Source of the DNA: Pyropia yezoensis
Lineage: Eukaryota > Rhodophyta > Bangiophyceae > Bangiales > Bangiaceae
DNA length: 64,000 nt
Direction: 5' to 3'
Assembly: GCA_009829735.1 (NCBI GenBank)
Contig: CM020618.1
Coordinates: 37,114,894-37,178,893, forward strand
Shown: in pieces, positions 31,005 through 43,084 of the stretch
Numbering within the stretch: position 1 is the stretch's first letter
How the letters are laid out: each line of letters begins with the position of its first letter
Translations under genes and position numbers: made by a program
The notes under the pieces: generated by a model
Told to the model about the DNA's origin: nothing
What the model saw: the letters and a program-made list of their open reading frames with translations, nothing else
Database searches by the model: none

Positions 31005-31674
31005 CACAGGCGGCGCCTGCGCCAAAGTTTCCCCCCGTCCAACGCGCCGCCGCTACGGCCGCTGCCGCAGAGGTAGCCACCGCGGCGGCAACAGCGGCGG
31101 CCACAGGATGGAGCCCCGCAGGCTGGGGTGGGGTTGTGGTAGGCGGCGGCAACAGCGCGGGCGGCGCCTGCGCAAAGTTTCCCCCGTCCAACGGCGCCGC
31201 CGCTACGGCCGCTGCCGCAGAGGCAGCCACCGCGGCGGCAACAGCGGCGCCCACAGGATGGAGCCCCGCAGGCTGGGGTGGGGTTGTGGTAGGCGGCGGC
31301 AACAGCGCGGGCGGCGCCTGCGCAAAGTTCCCCCGTCCAATGGCGCCGCCGCTACGGCCGCTGCCGCAGAGGTAGCCACCGCGGCGGCAACAGCGGCGGC
31401 CACAGGATGGAGCCCCGCAGGCTGGGGTGGGGTTTGTGGTAGGCGGCGGCAACAGCGCGGGCGGCGCCTGCGCAAAGTTTCCCCGTCCAACGGCGCCGCC
31501 GCTACGGCCGCTGCCGCAGAGGTAGCCACCGCGGCGGCAACAGCGGCGGCCACAGGATGGAGCCCGCAGGCTGGGGTGGGGTTGTGGTAGGCGGCGGCAA
31601 CAGCGCGGGGCGCCTGCGCAAAGTTTCCCCGTCCAACGGCGCCGCCGCTACGGCCGCTGCCGCAGAGGTAGCCA
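31005..31674 (+). repeat. 150-bp tandem array, truncated at the contig end
   Basis: About 4.5 units of a GC-rich repeat with a ~150-bp period, the inverted equivalent of 45661-46652. Unit lengths vary by a few bases here (missing C or G in short runs), unlike the regular array in the other contig, which suggests unpolished sequence. The array stops at the N gap in mid-unit. Confidence 0.85.
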
Positions 31675-32174
31675 NNNNNNNNNNNNNNNNNNNNNNNNNN
31701 NNNNNNNNNNNNNNNNNNNNNNNNNNNNNNNNNNNNNNNNNNNNNNNNNNNNNNNNNNNNNNNNNNNNNNNNNNNNNNNNNNNNNNNNNNNNNNNNNNNN
31801 NNNNNNNNNNNNNNNNNNNNNNNNNNNNNNNNNNNNNNNNNNNNNNNNNNNNNNNNNNNNNNNNNNNNNNNNNNNNNNNNNNNNNNNNNNNNNNNNNNNN
31901 NNNNNNNNNNNNNNNNNNNNNNNNNNNNNNNNNNNNNNNNNNNNNNNNNNNNNNNNNNNNNNNNNNNNNNNNNNNNNNNNNNNNNNNNNNNNNNNNNNNN
32001 NNNNNNNNNNNNNNNNNNNNNNNNNNNNNNNNNNNNNNNNNNNNNNNNNNNNNNNNNNNNNNNNNNNNNNNNNNNNNNNNNNNNNNNNNNNNNNNNNNNN
32101 NNNNNNNNNNNNNNNNNNNNNNNNNNNNNNNNNNNNNNNNNNNNNNNNNNNNNNNNNNNNNNNNNNNNNNNNNN
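31675..32174. other. Assembly gap of exactly 500 N
   Basis: The length is arbitrary and identical to the other two gaps, as in Hi-C or map scaffolding. The left contig ends inside a tandem array and the right contig begins in a poly-C run. Confidence 0.95.
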
Positions 32175-35130
32175 CCCCCCCCCCCCCCCCCCCCTTTCCC
32201 CTCCCCTCTAGCGTGTACCCAGTGACGTGACGGCACAGCGCCATTGCCCCGCCGGCCGCCGGCCCCCGCCCGCCGGCCGGCCGCCGGCCGCCGCCGCGGC
32301 GTCGCGTCCCTTCGCGCCGTTGCCGCGCCGCGTGCGGTCGTCAGACCATCCCCCCCCCCCCCCCCCCCCGCTACAGTACCTACCTACCTACCTATAGTAC
32401 CTACCTACCTACCTCCCTACATGCCGGATGCCGTGACCGTGCCGTCACGGCATGCCGTCACGCCGGCGCGCACCGCCGTCGTGTACTCCCCCCTCCCCCC
32501 CCCCGCCACCCCCACCCCCCCCCCCCCCCCCACCCACCCACCCCCCCCCCGTAGCCGTGGTGGGTGGTGGTGCAAGCCGGCGGCGGTCCCCCCCCCCCCC
32601 CCCCCCCCCAGCCCACCTTGCGGGGGTAGTGGCACTGGCGGTGCTCCCTTTTTGGCCACACCCCCGGCGCCTGCTGCCGGCCGCCACGGGTGCAGCCGCG
32701 CCGGCGGGCGGCGCGACGGTCGTGGGGAAAGGGGGTGGCGCGGGGGGGGGGGGGGGGGGCGGGAGGGCGGGCGGCCGGGCGGGCGGGCGGGCGGTGTGGG
32801 CCAAGTCGCGGTGGGCCCTCCCTCCCCTCTGCCCCCCCCCCCTCCCCCCCCCCCCCTCCCCCCCCTTCCCTTTCTCCCACCTTCCGCGGGTGGTGGTGGT
32901 GGTGGTGGTGGCCCTCTGGAGAGGACTGTGTGCCCTTCCCCCCCCCTGCCACTTCCCTTCCCTCCCCCCCCCCCCCCCCCCCCACGCCCCCCACCCCACC
33001 CCCCAATCCCCCTCTCTCCCTGACGACGGCGCATGGTGGTGGTGGTGCCGCGGGTGGCGGGTGGGAGCGTTGGGGGGGGGGGCGGTGACCGGGGCTATCA
33101 TCGACGTGCGCGCCCGCGCGCGCGTGCGCCCTCCCCCGCCCCCCCCCCCCCGCCCCGGCGTGGGGGCTGCTGCACGTTGCCGTGGGGGTGGCGGCGTGGA
33201 CGCCGCACCGCCGCCGGCGACAGCAGCGCCGGCGGCGGCGCTGGTGTGGAGGGGGGTTGACGGAACCCCGCCCCCCCCCCCCCCCTCCACCCCCCCCACG
33301 CCGCTGCCGCTGCCGCTGCCGCCGCCGGCCGTGGCGGGGCGGGCGGGCGCCACCCGGCCGCCACCCACCCCCCCCCCCCCCCCCTTCCCCCCCTTCGCGC
33401 ACCCCACGCCAGTGGCCGCCGACCCCCATCCCCCACCCGCCACTGGCGTGGGCGGTGCCACCCGGGCGGCAGCCGCGGCGGCCGCCGACGCTGCCGCCGC
33501 TGCTGCCGACGCTGCTGCCGCTGCTGCCGCCGCTGCTGCCGCTGCTGCCGCCGCTGCAGCCGCTATTGCACGTCCCCCGGCCGGCCGGCCGCCTGGCCGC
33601 CTGGCCGCCTGGCCGCCTGGCCGCGCCTGGCCGTGCCGGCTGCCGCACGGGCGCGCGCCCCTCCCGGCGCCCACTGACCACCACTACGCCACTGGCACCC
33701 CCCCCCCTCCCCCCCTTTCCAAAAACACCTACCGACGGCCGACGCACGCCGCCACCGCCGCCGCCGAGACGGGACCGCCACGCCGACCCCGCCGGCGCTG
33801 GTGCCCCCCACTGGCCGCCGCGCCGACGGCGGCGTGCCGGCGGCAACGGCGGAGGGGGGGGGGGGGGGGGGGATGCCCCTCCTCCTGTCCGGCGGGTCCG
33901 CCCCTCCTCCTTCCCCACCCCCCCCCCCCCCCCACACGCCCCCCGCCTGCCTGCCTGCCTACCTACCGCCGCCACGCGTCCGCGTCCACGGCAGCGCGGA
34001 CCGCCCCCCATACCAACGCCGGCCCTTCCATCACCGCGGTCCCCCCCCACCCCCCCCCGCCTCTGCCGCCCCCGCCGTCCCCCCACCCCCCCCCCCCCCC
34101 CCTCCCTACCTTTCCGTCCTCTGACCACACGCTCCCCCCTCAGCCGCCCCCTCCTCCTTCCCCCCTTTCCCCCCGCACCCGGCCAGCCGGCACGGCCATT
34201 GCGCCGCGCACGTTGTGGCGGGACGCGGGCGGTCCCGCCCCCTGGCACTCTGCTCCCCCCCCCCCCCCCCCGCCCACGCGGCCGCCTTACGTCTCCACGA
34301 CCACCCCGCCGACGGCAGCCCCGTCAGCGCCCCTGCTCTTTCCCGACCCCCCCCCCCCCACCTCCCCCCTACGCCCGCCCCCCCGACCCGACCCGCCCCA
34401 CCGCCCTCGGCGGCGTCCGCGCCTCGGCGTCCCTCGGTCCTCCCCCGGCCGACCGTGGCGGGCTGGCCCCGTCGTGGCGCGTCGGCGGCCCCCTCCCTCC
34501 CTCCCTCCCTCCCGTCGCTCCCTCCCTCCCTCTCTCCCTCCCTCGCTCCCTCCCTCCCTCCCTCCCTCCCACCCCCTCTGCCTGCACCGAATCCCCCCTC
34601 CCCCTCCCCCTCCCCCTCCTCCTCCTCCTCCTCCTCCCCCGCCACCGCCGCCGCCGACGTGACGCGCGGGTGTACACGCCGACGTTGCCGGGGTGGCCAC
34701 CGCCCGCGGGGGGCGTCGTCAGCAGAGCGGCACCCGCAGCCGCCCGCCGCGTTCCCCACCACCGCCACTGTCGTCTGGCACAGCCCGTGCCGACGGGCAA
34801 CGGCGGCGGCGGCGGCGCCCCCTCCCCCACGCCCACGCCCACCCCCCCCCTCCCCTCCCCTCCTCTCCGCTCCCCTCCCCTCCCCTCCCCTCCCCCGCCC
34901 CATCCCCGCTCTCTCAACCCGCTGGGCTCTCCCGCCCTGATCACTGTCGTCTTGGCGTATCCCGGCCCCCCCCCACCCACCCGCCGCCCCCCCCATCTCC
35001 TCTCGCTCCCTGTACAACAGCAGCAGGCGTCGGTCGGACAGAGGGGCGGGTGGCTCTTTCCCCCCACCTCCCTCCCCCCCCCCCACGCCACAACACTCAA
35101 CACCTGGTACCCCACCCCCCCGTGGTAGCA
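32175..35130. repeat. C-rich low-complexity block with many microsatellites
   Basis: Nearly 3 kb of strongly C-rich plus strand with dozens of poly-C runs. Recognisable pieces are CTAC/CTAT repeats (32378-32421), GCTGCCGCTGCTGCC-type repeats (33480-33560), GGCCGCCT repeats (33590-33630), CTCC repeats (34486-34573), CTC/CCT triplets (34600-34637) and TCCCC repeats (34845-34897). Long frames on both strands are Pro/Thr or Gly/Arg homopolymers and are not called. The first ~1.7 kb is also present inverted at 51094-52785. Confidence 0.8.
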
Positions 35131-35545
35131 GCTACCCAGCGGTTGGGGACGCGTGGGCGGCGCGGCGTCGGGGACGGCGGGTCGGGCAGCGGGGGCGGTC
35201 CCCACCACCCGCCGGCGGGGGATGATGGCGGCGGCGAGCGGCGGAGGCGGCACAGCGAGACGGCCCGGCGCTGGGGAGAGGGGCGGCGGCGGCGACGGCA
35301 GCGGTGGTGGTGGCGGCGGCGGTGGCGGCAGCGGCAGCGGTGGCGGGGGGGGTGGGGGTGACGGCGGCGGTGGGGGTGACGGTAGGGTTGGCGCCCGCCG
35401 CGGCGGGCGCCCGTGGCGGGCGCCCCCCGCGCGGGGGGGTGGCGGCAGTGGGGCGCCGGCAGTGGCGGTGGCGGTGGCGGCGGCGGCGGCAGCAGCGGCG
35501 GGGGTGCGTGCCCGCCATGCCGCCCGCCGGCGGGGGCGGCGGCCC

Positions 35546-36027
35546 ATGACGGCAACGGCGGCGGCGGCGGGTGTGGCGGCGGCGGTGGCGGCGTGTGGGG
35601 CGGTAGCGGCGGTGGTGACCGCCGCGGCGGCGGCAGTGGTGCGGACCACTCCCCCTCCCGCCGGGGGATTCCCCGCGGTGGGGGGCGCGGCGGCGGCGGC
35701 GGCGGCAGCGGCGGGAGCGACGGTGGCCGGCCGGCAGGCGGCCGAGTCTCCCCCACGGGCCGCCCCCGCCATTGCCGACGGCGGGTGGGTGATGGAGGCG
35801 GCGCCGCCCCCCCGCGGGGGCCCGGCCGCGGCCCCCCCCCCCCGGCGGGATGCGATGGCCGCCACCGTTGGGGGCTTTGTGGTCCTCTTTGGGGGCACCG
35901 CCGCCAACGGGCTGCCGCTGGGGGACACCTGGGTGTACGCCCCCGCCGCGAATGCGTGGCTGATGTTGGTGCCCGCTGCCGAGACGGCGGCGGGCTCCAC
36001 GGGCGTGCCCCCGCCGGTGGGGGCGGT

Positions 36028-36060
<33 letters not shown>

Positions 36061-39000
36061 GGGGGGGGGGGGGGGGTAGGCCACGCCGACGGTGGCGTGG
36101 AGGACAGCGGCGCGCCCGTGCTGGGCTCCCTAGAGGATACCATCGCGTCGGCGGGGGGGACGACCGAGGAGGAGCCCGCCGGCGGCGCGGGGGGGGAGGG
36201 CGACGGCGGGGGCGCCCCCGTGCTCGGCTCCCCAGAGGATACCATCGCGTCGGCGGGGGGGACATCGGAGAAGGGGCCCGCCGGCAACGCGTCGGGGGTG
36301 GGGGAGGCGGGGGGGGTGTCACGCCAAGAGGTGGGCGACGGCGGTGGCGACGACGACGACGACGGGGGCGCCGCCACCGCCGGCGGCAATGACAGAGGCG
36401 TCGACGACGGCGGCGACGACGGCGGCGATGACGGCGGCGGTGACGACGACGACGGGGCCGACGCCTTGCCGGCCGCTGATGGGGTGGAGGCGGGTGGGGA
36501 GGCGGCCGCCGCCGACGGCGCGCCGCCCCCACTGCCAGACGCGGACGCCTCCGAAGCGGCGGCGGCGGCGGCGGCGGCGGCGGGGGAGGCGGGCGGGGCG
36601 GCGGCGGCGGGGGTGGTGGCGCCGCCCGCCCGCGCTGGCGGCGCGGTGGGCACGCTCCCCGACCCGGCGACGGGGGCGCCCACCTTTTACATTGCCGGCG
36701 GCGCGGCGGGGGACACCACCTACGATGACGTGTGGGCGCTGGACATGACCGCCGCCACCTGGCGGCGCGTCGACGATGGGGGCCCGACGGTCGGCGCCGA
36801 CGCGGACGACGCTGCTGCTGCCGAGGCTGCTGCTGCAGACGACGCCGACGCCGACGCGAGCAGCGACGGCAGCCGCAGCGGCGGCCGCCCGGCCGCCCGG
36901 GCGTACGCGGCGGCGGCGGTGACGGCCGGCGGGTCGCTGGTCGTCTCCCACGGCCGCTCCGCCCGGGTGGCGCACTCGGACACGTGGGCGCTGACGCCGC
37001 TGCCGGCCGCCGCCGACGGCACCCCTCGGGCGGGGTGGGCGCGGCTCGCCCCCCCCGCGTCGCCCTACGCAGTGGGGTCCCCGCACGGGGGCTCCCACAT
37101 GGCCGCCGCCCTCAGCGGTGGCGGGGACCTCTTCCTGTATGGGGGCTGCTACTCGGGCGGCCGCACGGGGGGGATGTGCCCGTCGCAGGACGGGTGGGTG
37201 CTGGTGGGGGCGGCGGCGGCGGCCGACGCGGCCGCCGCCGCGGCGCGGGGGAATGGGTCCGCGCCCGCCCCCGCCGCCACAGGGGGGGGCGCCGCCGCCG
37301 ACAGCGCGGCAGAGCCGACGGCGGCCGCAGAGCCGACAGCGGCGGCGCCGGCGGTGGCGGTGGGGGTGGCGTGGACGCCCCTCCCGCGGGTGCCGTCGCC
37401 CCGCCTGGCGGGCGTTGCCGCCGCGGCGGTGCCGTCGGTGGGCGGCGCCGACGGCGGGGCCGACCTGGTGGTCCTGTGGGGCGGCCACGAGCTCCCGGCC
37501 CCGTCAGACACGTGGGCAGGCCGGCAGGTGCGGGCGGGGGTGGCCGCGTCGGCGGCGCTCGAGGTGGACGTGGCCGACGTGCGGGCCCGCCGGTGGGCGC
37601 GCGCCGCCGCCGCGCTGGTGGGGGGGGAGGAGGAGGGGGACGCCCCGTCGGCGGCGGTCGACGCGACGCCCGGCGCCACGCACGCGGGGGGAGCGGCGGT
37701 CGGCGAGGAGGAGGGGGAGGGGGAGGGGGAGGGGGAGGGGGAGGGGGATGCCGCCGTGGCGGGGGGCGGCACCGTCGCGGGGGGGGGGGACCACCCGCCG
37801 GGCGTGCCCGACGGGCCACCCCCCCCCGTGGCGCCCCTCCCCCCCGGGGTGGACGACACCATTGGCAGCGGCGTGGGCGTCCGCACCAGCGACAGCGCCA
37901 TTGCCGACGCCACCGCCCGTGACGGCCGCGACTCGCCCGCGCCGGCACCCGCCGTGGCCGCAACGATGGCGCGGCAGGCGGCGGCGGCGGCGGCGGGCGC
38001 CACCGACGACGCGTCCGATACGATTGCCAGCGCGCAGGCGGTAGGGGCAGCGGGCGCCACCGACGACGAGTCCGACACGATTGCCAGCGCGCAGGCGGTA
38101 GGGGCAGCGGGCGCCACCGACGACGAGTCCGACACGATTGCCAGTGCGCAGGGTCAGGCGGCGGCGGCGGGCGGCACCGACGACGAGTCGGATACGATTG
38201 CGAGCGCGCAGGGGCAGGCGGCGGCGGCGGGCGGCACCGACGACGAGTCGGATACGATTGCGAGCGCGCAGGGGCAGGCGGCGGCGGCGGGCGGCACCGA
38301 CGACGAGTCGGATACGATTGCGAGCGCGCAGAATGGGGGGCCGGGCGCCGCGCCCGACGTGGCCGGCGGCGGCCGGCCGGCCGAGTCGCCCCTCCCCAAA
38401 CGCAGCGGCGCGTCGCTGGTCATTGTCAACCCCGCTGACCGGCCCGGCGGCGGCGGCGGGGCGGCTGGCGGCGACGCGGGCGGCGACGCCGGGGAGCCCT
38501 ACTACCTGATTTACGGGGGGGAGCTGTCGTCGGGGCTGCTTGTCAGCTCCCTCCTCCGCCTGCGGTACGTGTCGGCCGACGCGGCGGCGGCGGCGGTAGC
38601 GGGGGGGGGGTCGCCGTCGTCGTCGACGCTGGCTGTGGCCGCCGCCGCCGGCGGGCCGCTGCCGTCGACCGGCCGGGCGCCCTACTGGCCGCTCCCCGCC
38701 ACGCACGGGGTGCTGATGGCGGCGGCGTTTGGCCTCCTCCTCCCCGCCGGCGGCCTTGCCGCCGCCGTCGTCCGGCTGGCCGGCGTCGACGCCGACTCGG
38801 GGTGGCGCCACGTGCACTGGCCGGCGACGCTCGGCGGCGTTGCCGCCGCCTGGGCCGCCGCCGCCGTTGCCCTCTACGCCGCCCACACGGCGGCGCCCAA
38901 CTATGCGCACGGCGCGCTGGGCGTGGCGCTGCTCATTGGCGTCACCGCCCAGGCGGTGGGGGCGCTGCCGGCGGTGCGGCCGCGGCGGGGGGGGGGGCGC

Positions 39001-40250
39001 CGGGCGGCCGTGTGGGCGGTCGCCCACCGGTGGGGGGGGCGGGCGGTGCTGGCGGGGGGGGCGGTGAATGGGGTGCTGGGCCTCCGCCTGGCCGTTGCGC
39101 CCGCCGGGTGGGGGTGGGGGTGGGTGGCGGCCGCCGCCGCCTGGGCCGCCGCCTTTGCGGGCGTGGGCGCGGCCAACCGGCTGGTGGGGGCGGCCCGGCG
39201 GGCGCGGCTGGCCGCCGCGCTGCGCAAGGAGGAGGTCGCCGCGGGGGTGGGGGGGGGGGGGGGTTGAACGCCGTCCACGGCGGCCGCCCGGCGGTGGGGG
39301 GGGGGAGGGGGGGGGGGGCGCCGCGCCAGCACCCTCAGCAGCACCCACGACGTCCGCAGCAGCACGAGTGGCGGCGGTGGGGGTGGGGGTGGGGGGAGGG
39401 GGGGGGGGGGGGTGGGCCCCCGTCCCGCCGGTTTCCCCCGCCCCCCGCCGGCGGGGGCGACGCCGACGGGGGGCACGCCGCCGGGGGCGACCGCGGCGCC
39501 GCCACGGCAGCGTGGGGGGGAGGGGCGGGCAGGAGCCCGCCCCCCCCCGCCCCACTGTCCCCGCGCGTGCACGTCAGCCGCCCTGCTGGCAGCGGCGGCG
39601 GCGGCGGTGGGGGCGGTGGTGGGGGCGGTGGTGGGGGTGGCGGTGGTGGGGTTGCCGCCGGCCTCGCCGCGGGCTCCTCCTCCTCCACCTATGCCACCGC
39701 CGAAGGGGACCTCCCGTCCCGCCGGCAGTCGCCGGTGCCGCCCCCCGTCACGACGCGCGTCCGGCCGGGCGCGGCGGCGCAGCCGCCGTCGCCGCCGCCA
39801 CCACTGGCCGGCGGCGACGGCGGCGGGGGGGGCGGGCCCCCCTCTCCGCCGTCGTGGCGCCCACGGCGGCGGCGGTCGTCGGGGGTGTCCTCGTCGGCCA
39901 GCGGTGGGGGGGAGGACGGGGCGGTGTTTGGGCGGCTGCCGCCCCCGTGGGCGCCCGCGTCTCCCCCGTCGGCGGGGGGTGGCGGCGCGGAGGGGGGGGA
40001 GCCGCCGAGTGTGGGGCGCGCCCTCCGCCGGCACCTCAGCGCGCGCCCCCCACCAGAGGGCACTGGTGGTGGTGGCAGTACCGGTGGTGGTGGCGGTGGC
40101 GGTGGCGGGGGTGGGGGTGGTGGTGGTGGTGGCGGCATTGGCGCCTTTGTGCCGCCGCGGGTGCCCCGGGGGGTGGTGTATGAGGACAATGACACGGACG
40201 GGTGGGCGGCGTCGGCGCTGTACCGGAGCTTTGGGAGTACCGCTGAGTGA
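35546..40250 (+). CDS. Kelch-repeat protein fused to a cytochrome b561 membrane domain (frame broken in poly-G)
   Basis: The proposed start at 35546 gives a hydrophobic Ala/Val-rich N-terminus that could be a signal peptide or anchor; Met at 35222-35225 is possible. Kelch-type blades follow: FVVLFGG...LGDTWVY (~35870), PTFYIAGG...YDDVWALD (~36680), SLVVSHG...HSDTWAL (~36930), DLFLYGG (~37125), DLVVLWGG...SDTW (~37465) and YYLIYGG (~38500). Between them lie acidic linkers and repeats containing DTIAS. The C-terminal part (38690-39210) has about five membrane spans with His in THG, HVHW, YAHG and AHRWGGR, the heme-ligand pattern of cytochrome b561/FRRS1-type electron-transfer domains. An extracellular or lumenal beta-propeller coupled to transmembrane ascorbate or ferric reductase activity is inferred. 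The frame changes in a G-run at 36028-36076 and again near 39247-39264; the strict second frame stops at 39267. The tail to 40250 ends in a normal-looking YEDNDTDGWAASALYRSFG segment. Confidence 0.7.
37980..38335 (+). repeat. 60-bp coding repeat (20-aa DTIASAQ unit), six copies
   Basis: Six near-identical 60-bp units encode GATDD(E/A)SDTIASAQ plus an Ala/Gly spacer. Related single motifs occur earlier in the same protein (EDTIASAGG near 36140 and 36240, DDTIGSG near 37855). The repeats lie just before the last kelch-like strand and the b561 domain. They look like a flexible acidic Ser/Thr linker. Confidence 0.85.
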
Positions 40251-40783
40251 GCAGCCCGTGAGGGGGGGGGGGGGAGGGGGGGGGGTGGCGGGTACGGGTA
40301 TGGATGGTGCGGTTGGTTTGGTTTGGTTGGTGGGGGGGGGGGGGAGGGGGGAGGGGGCAAGGGGCTTGTGCCTGCTGGTCGGTTGGGGGGAGGGGCGGAA
40401 AAGGGAGATGGGAGGGGTGGGGATGGTTGGGGGGGGGGGGGGGAAGGGGTGTTTGGGGGGGGGACACGGCCCCCTCCTCCGCGGTCGCGGCCATCCGTCG
40501 ACGGACGGGTGGGGCCGCGCTTTTACATGATGCAGTTTCGCTATGGGGGGACCCGCGCTGAGTACCCCCCCCCTTACATACACGGACCAACAACGAGGAG
40601 GGTCGCCCCCGTCGTTCGTCCGCCACAAATGGCTCGACGGGGAGGGTAGTCTAGGGTGCCACGCGGGGGGTGGCCTGTGCCGCCGCCGCCGCCGCGCGGT
40701 GCGGCGGGACCGGCGGGCACGTCACATTGCGCGCCGACGACAGAGGGGACAAGACAGATGGAAAAAGAGGTAGTCCTTGACCT
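40251..40783. other. Intergenic region between convergent genes
   Basis: G-rich plus strand with poly-G runs, between the kelch-b561 gene (+) and the bZIP gene (-). No gene seen. A lower-GC stretch (40510-40600) may hold 3'-end signals. Confidence 0.45.
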
Positions 40784-41333
40784 TTACGATGGGGGCGGCG
40801 TGTCCGCCCCGTCGTCGCCCCCCCCGCCGCCACCGCCGCCCCCCCCCCCCCCGTCGGCCACGGCGGCAGCAGCAGCGGCGGCCGCGGCGCCGGCCGCCAC
40901 CACCGCCGACGCGGCGGCAACGGCGGCGGCGAGGGCGGGCGTCAGCCCCGGGTCCCCGACCACCCCCACCCGCCGGCCACGCCACGTCACCACCGTGCCG
41001 GGGGGGGGGGGGACGGGGGGCACCGGCGCGCCGCCGTCCCCGCCGTCGACGCCACCGTCACCGGCACCGCCGCCGCCGTCGCTGTCGCCGTCGCCGTCGC
41101 CATTGTCGTTGCCGCCACCACGGTTGCCTCCCCCGACGTCGACGCTGGCGTCGCCGTCGGCCACCACCACGCGGGCGCCCGCCCCCAACGACGCCGCCGA
41201 CGGCGACGGCAGCGGCGGCAGCGGCGACAGCGGGTGCGACAGCGACGGCGGCAGCGGCGGCGGCAGCGGCAGCGGCAGCGGCGGCAGCGGGGGGAGAGGT
41301 CCCTCCCGCCGCCCCCCCCCCCCCCCCCCCCCG

Positions 41334-41373
<40 letters not shown>

Positions 41374-42363
41374 AGCGCCACCACCGCCGCGTCGACCGCC
41401 GCGACCAGCCGCCCGACGGCGGGCGCCGACGCGGCAGCGGCGGTGACGAGCGCCCCGTGCTGCGCCCGCGCCGCGGCGAGCGCCACGCCCAGGCTGGCGG
41501 TGTAGGCCTTGCGGCGGAGGCGCGACTTTTCCGCGCTCTCCCGGTTCCGCCGCGCGCGGGTGCGGCGCTTGGCCTCGGCCGCACTCACCGGGGCGGGGGA
41601 GGGGGCGGCGGGGGGGGCGGCGCCCCCGCCATCGGGGCAGGGGAGGGGGTGCCCTCAGTGGGGGGGGGGGGAGCGGGGGGGGCGGGTGCCGCCTGTGGCG
41701 GGGGGGGGGCGTGGGCGGGGGGTGGGGGCAGGCGGCGGCCGCCGCCGCTGCCGCCGCCGCCCCAGCCGCTGCCGCCGCTGTCGCCACCACCGCCAATGGG
41801 CGCGGCGCGTCCGCCGCCGCCGCCCCCGGCGACCGTGTAGACGGCGGCGGCCGCAGCAGCCACCGCCGCCGCCGCCGCGCCCCGCGGTGGTGCCGCCGCC
41901 GCCGCCGCCGTCATCACTGGCGGGGACGCGGCGGCGGCACCGCCGGCGACGCCACGCCGACGCGCCGACGCGGCCGCAGCCGCCGCGCCGGCCGCCGCCG
42001 CCGCCGCCGCCGCCGCCGTCGCAGGCCGCCCCGCAGGCCGCCGACGCCCCACGGCGGCGGCTGCAGCGGCAGCCGCATCGGCGGCCGGCGACGCCTCCGC
42101 CGTCGGGGCGTCGGCACGGCCGGGAGCGCCGGCCGGCCGGGCCGGCCCCCCCCCCGTGCCCGCCGCGACCGCCGCGGTGGCGGTGGCAGCGCCCGCCGTG
42201 GCGGCGGCAGCCGCCGACGCGGGCGGCGGCGCACCCACCCCGCCCCCGACAGGAGGGACCCCCACCCGCCCGCCCCGCCCGCGCCGGCTGTCGTCACAGG
42301 CCACGCCCCCCGCCGGGGGGGCCGCCCACTGCCCTGGCGAGTGGGGGGGGGATGGGGGCGACC

Positions 42364-42400
<37 letters not shown>

Positions 42401-43084
42401 CGTGGCGGCGGCGCCATCCGGCACAGGCGGGCTCGCGGCAGCGGGGAGGCTACCCGCCGGGCAGCCGCGGCGCCGCGGCGGCGGCCGGGCGGCGCCGCCC
42501 TCGCTGGGCGGGGTGCCGCACAGGGGGGCGGGCGCGCCGCCGCCGTGGCCACCGCCGGCAGCCACCCCAAGGCCGCCACCCCCACCACCGCCCCCCCCAC
42601 CGCCGCCACCGCGACCACCACCGCCGCCGGCGTCGCCGCCGTCACCGCCGCCGTTGCCACGGCCGCTGCCGCTGCTGCTGCCGCTGCCACGGGCGTGCGC
42701 ACCGACGGCAGCAGCTCCCCCGCCCCCCCCCCCGCCGTCCACCCCCCAGCCATCGTCTGCGGCGCGCGCGGGCGCGGGGGCGGGCGCGGGGGCGGGCAGC
42801 CGCGTGGGCGGCCAGCCGGCACTACCCGCCGGGGGGCGCATCATCCCCGCCCCCCCCCCCGCCCCCCCTCCCCACACGGGCGGCACTCCGTCCCCCCCCC
42901 CCCTCACCGCCAAGACCACCACCACCACCACCACAGCCGCAACCACCACCACGCCCACCACTACCGCCACCACCACCACCACAGCCGCCACCACACCCTC
43001 CACAACCGCAGCCACAACCACCACCACCGCCCAAAAAGACCCGCCCGCCTCTCCCCACCCCCCCCCCCCCCCCAACGCCGCCAC
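40784..43084 (-). CDS. bZIP transcription factor-like protein, frame interrupted in homopolymers
   Basis: The clear part is a basic region at about 41585-41500: AEAKRRTRARRNRESAEKSRLRRKAY, with the invariant bZIP spacing N-x7-R (NRESAEKSR). The following helix has Leu ten residues after the Arg and again fourteen later, but Ala and Ser at other heptad positions, so the zipper is weak and Ala-rich. Upstream frames on the same strand (to 43084) are Ala/Gly/Pro-rich and plausibly the N-terminus. Downstream frames contain TVVTWRGRRVGVVGDPGLTPALAAAV before the stop at 40784. Frame changes are needed in G/C runs near 41610-41670 and 41308-41373. A GTGAGT at 41588-41583 could instead be a splice donor. 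Only the bZIP core is firm; ends are guesses. Confidence 0.6.

Larger units (their letters stand above)
20869..31674. mobile_element. Large DNA transposon (CMC/Plavaka-like), left part, running to the contig end
   Basis: The element begins at the terminal sequence CATCGTCAGCTCCCACT near 20869 and contains subterminal CCCATCGA/TCGATGGG motifs. It carries a large minus-strand gene (21828-24764), a plus-strand spliced transposase gene (from 26806) and a 150-bp tandem array where the contig stops. The other end is on the neighbouring contig (44984-50593), which overlaps this one and appears inverted in the scaffold. Joined, the element would be about 11.8 kb. No target-site duplication was identified, so the exact boundaries are tentative. 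Confidence 0.65.

Noticed and set aside
32452-35128. Very long Pro/Thr/Arg frames in the C-rich block (up to 736 aa)
   Set aside because: They exist because poly-C and short repeats contain few stops; several overlap on both strands and none shows a domain.
40036-40628. Minus-strand Pro/His-rich frames opposite the kelch-b561 tail
   Set aside because: Antisense of Gly-rich coding sequence; no motif and no start context.
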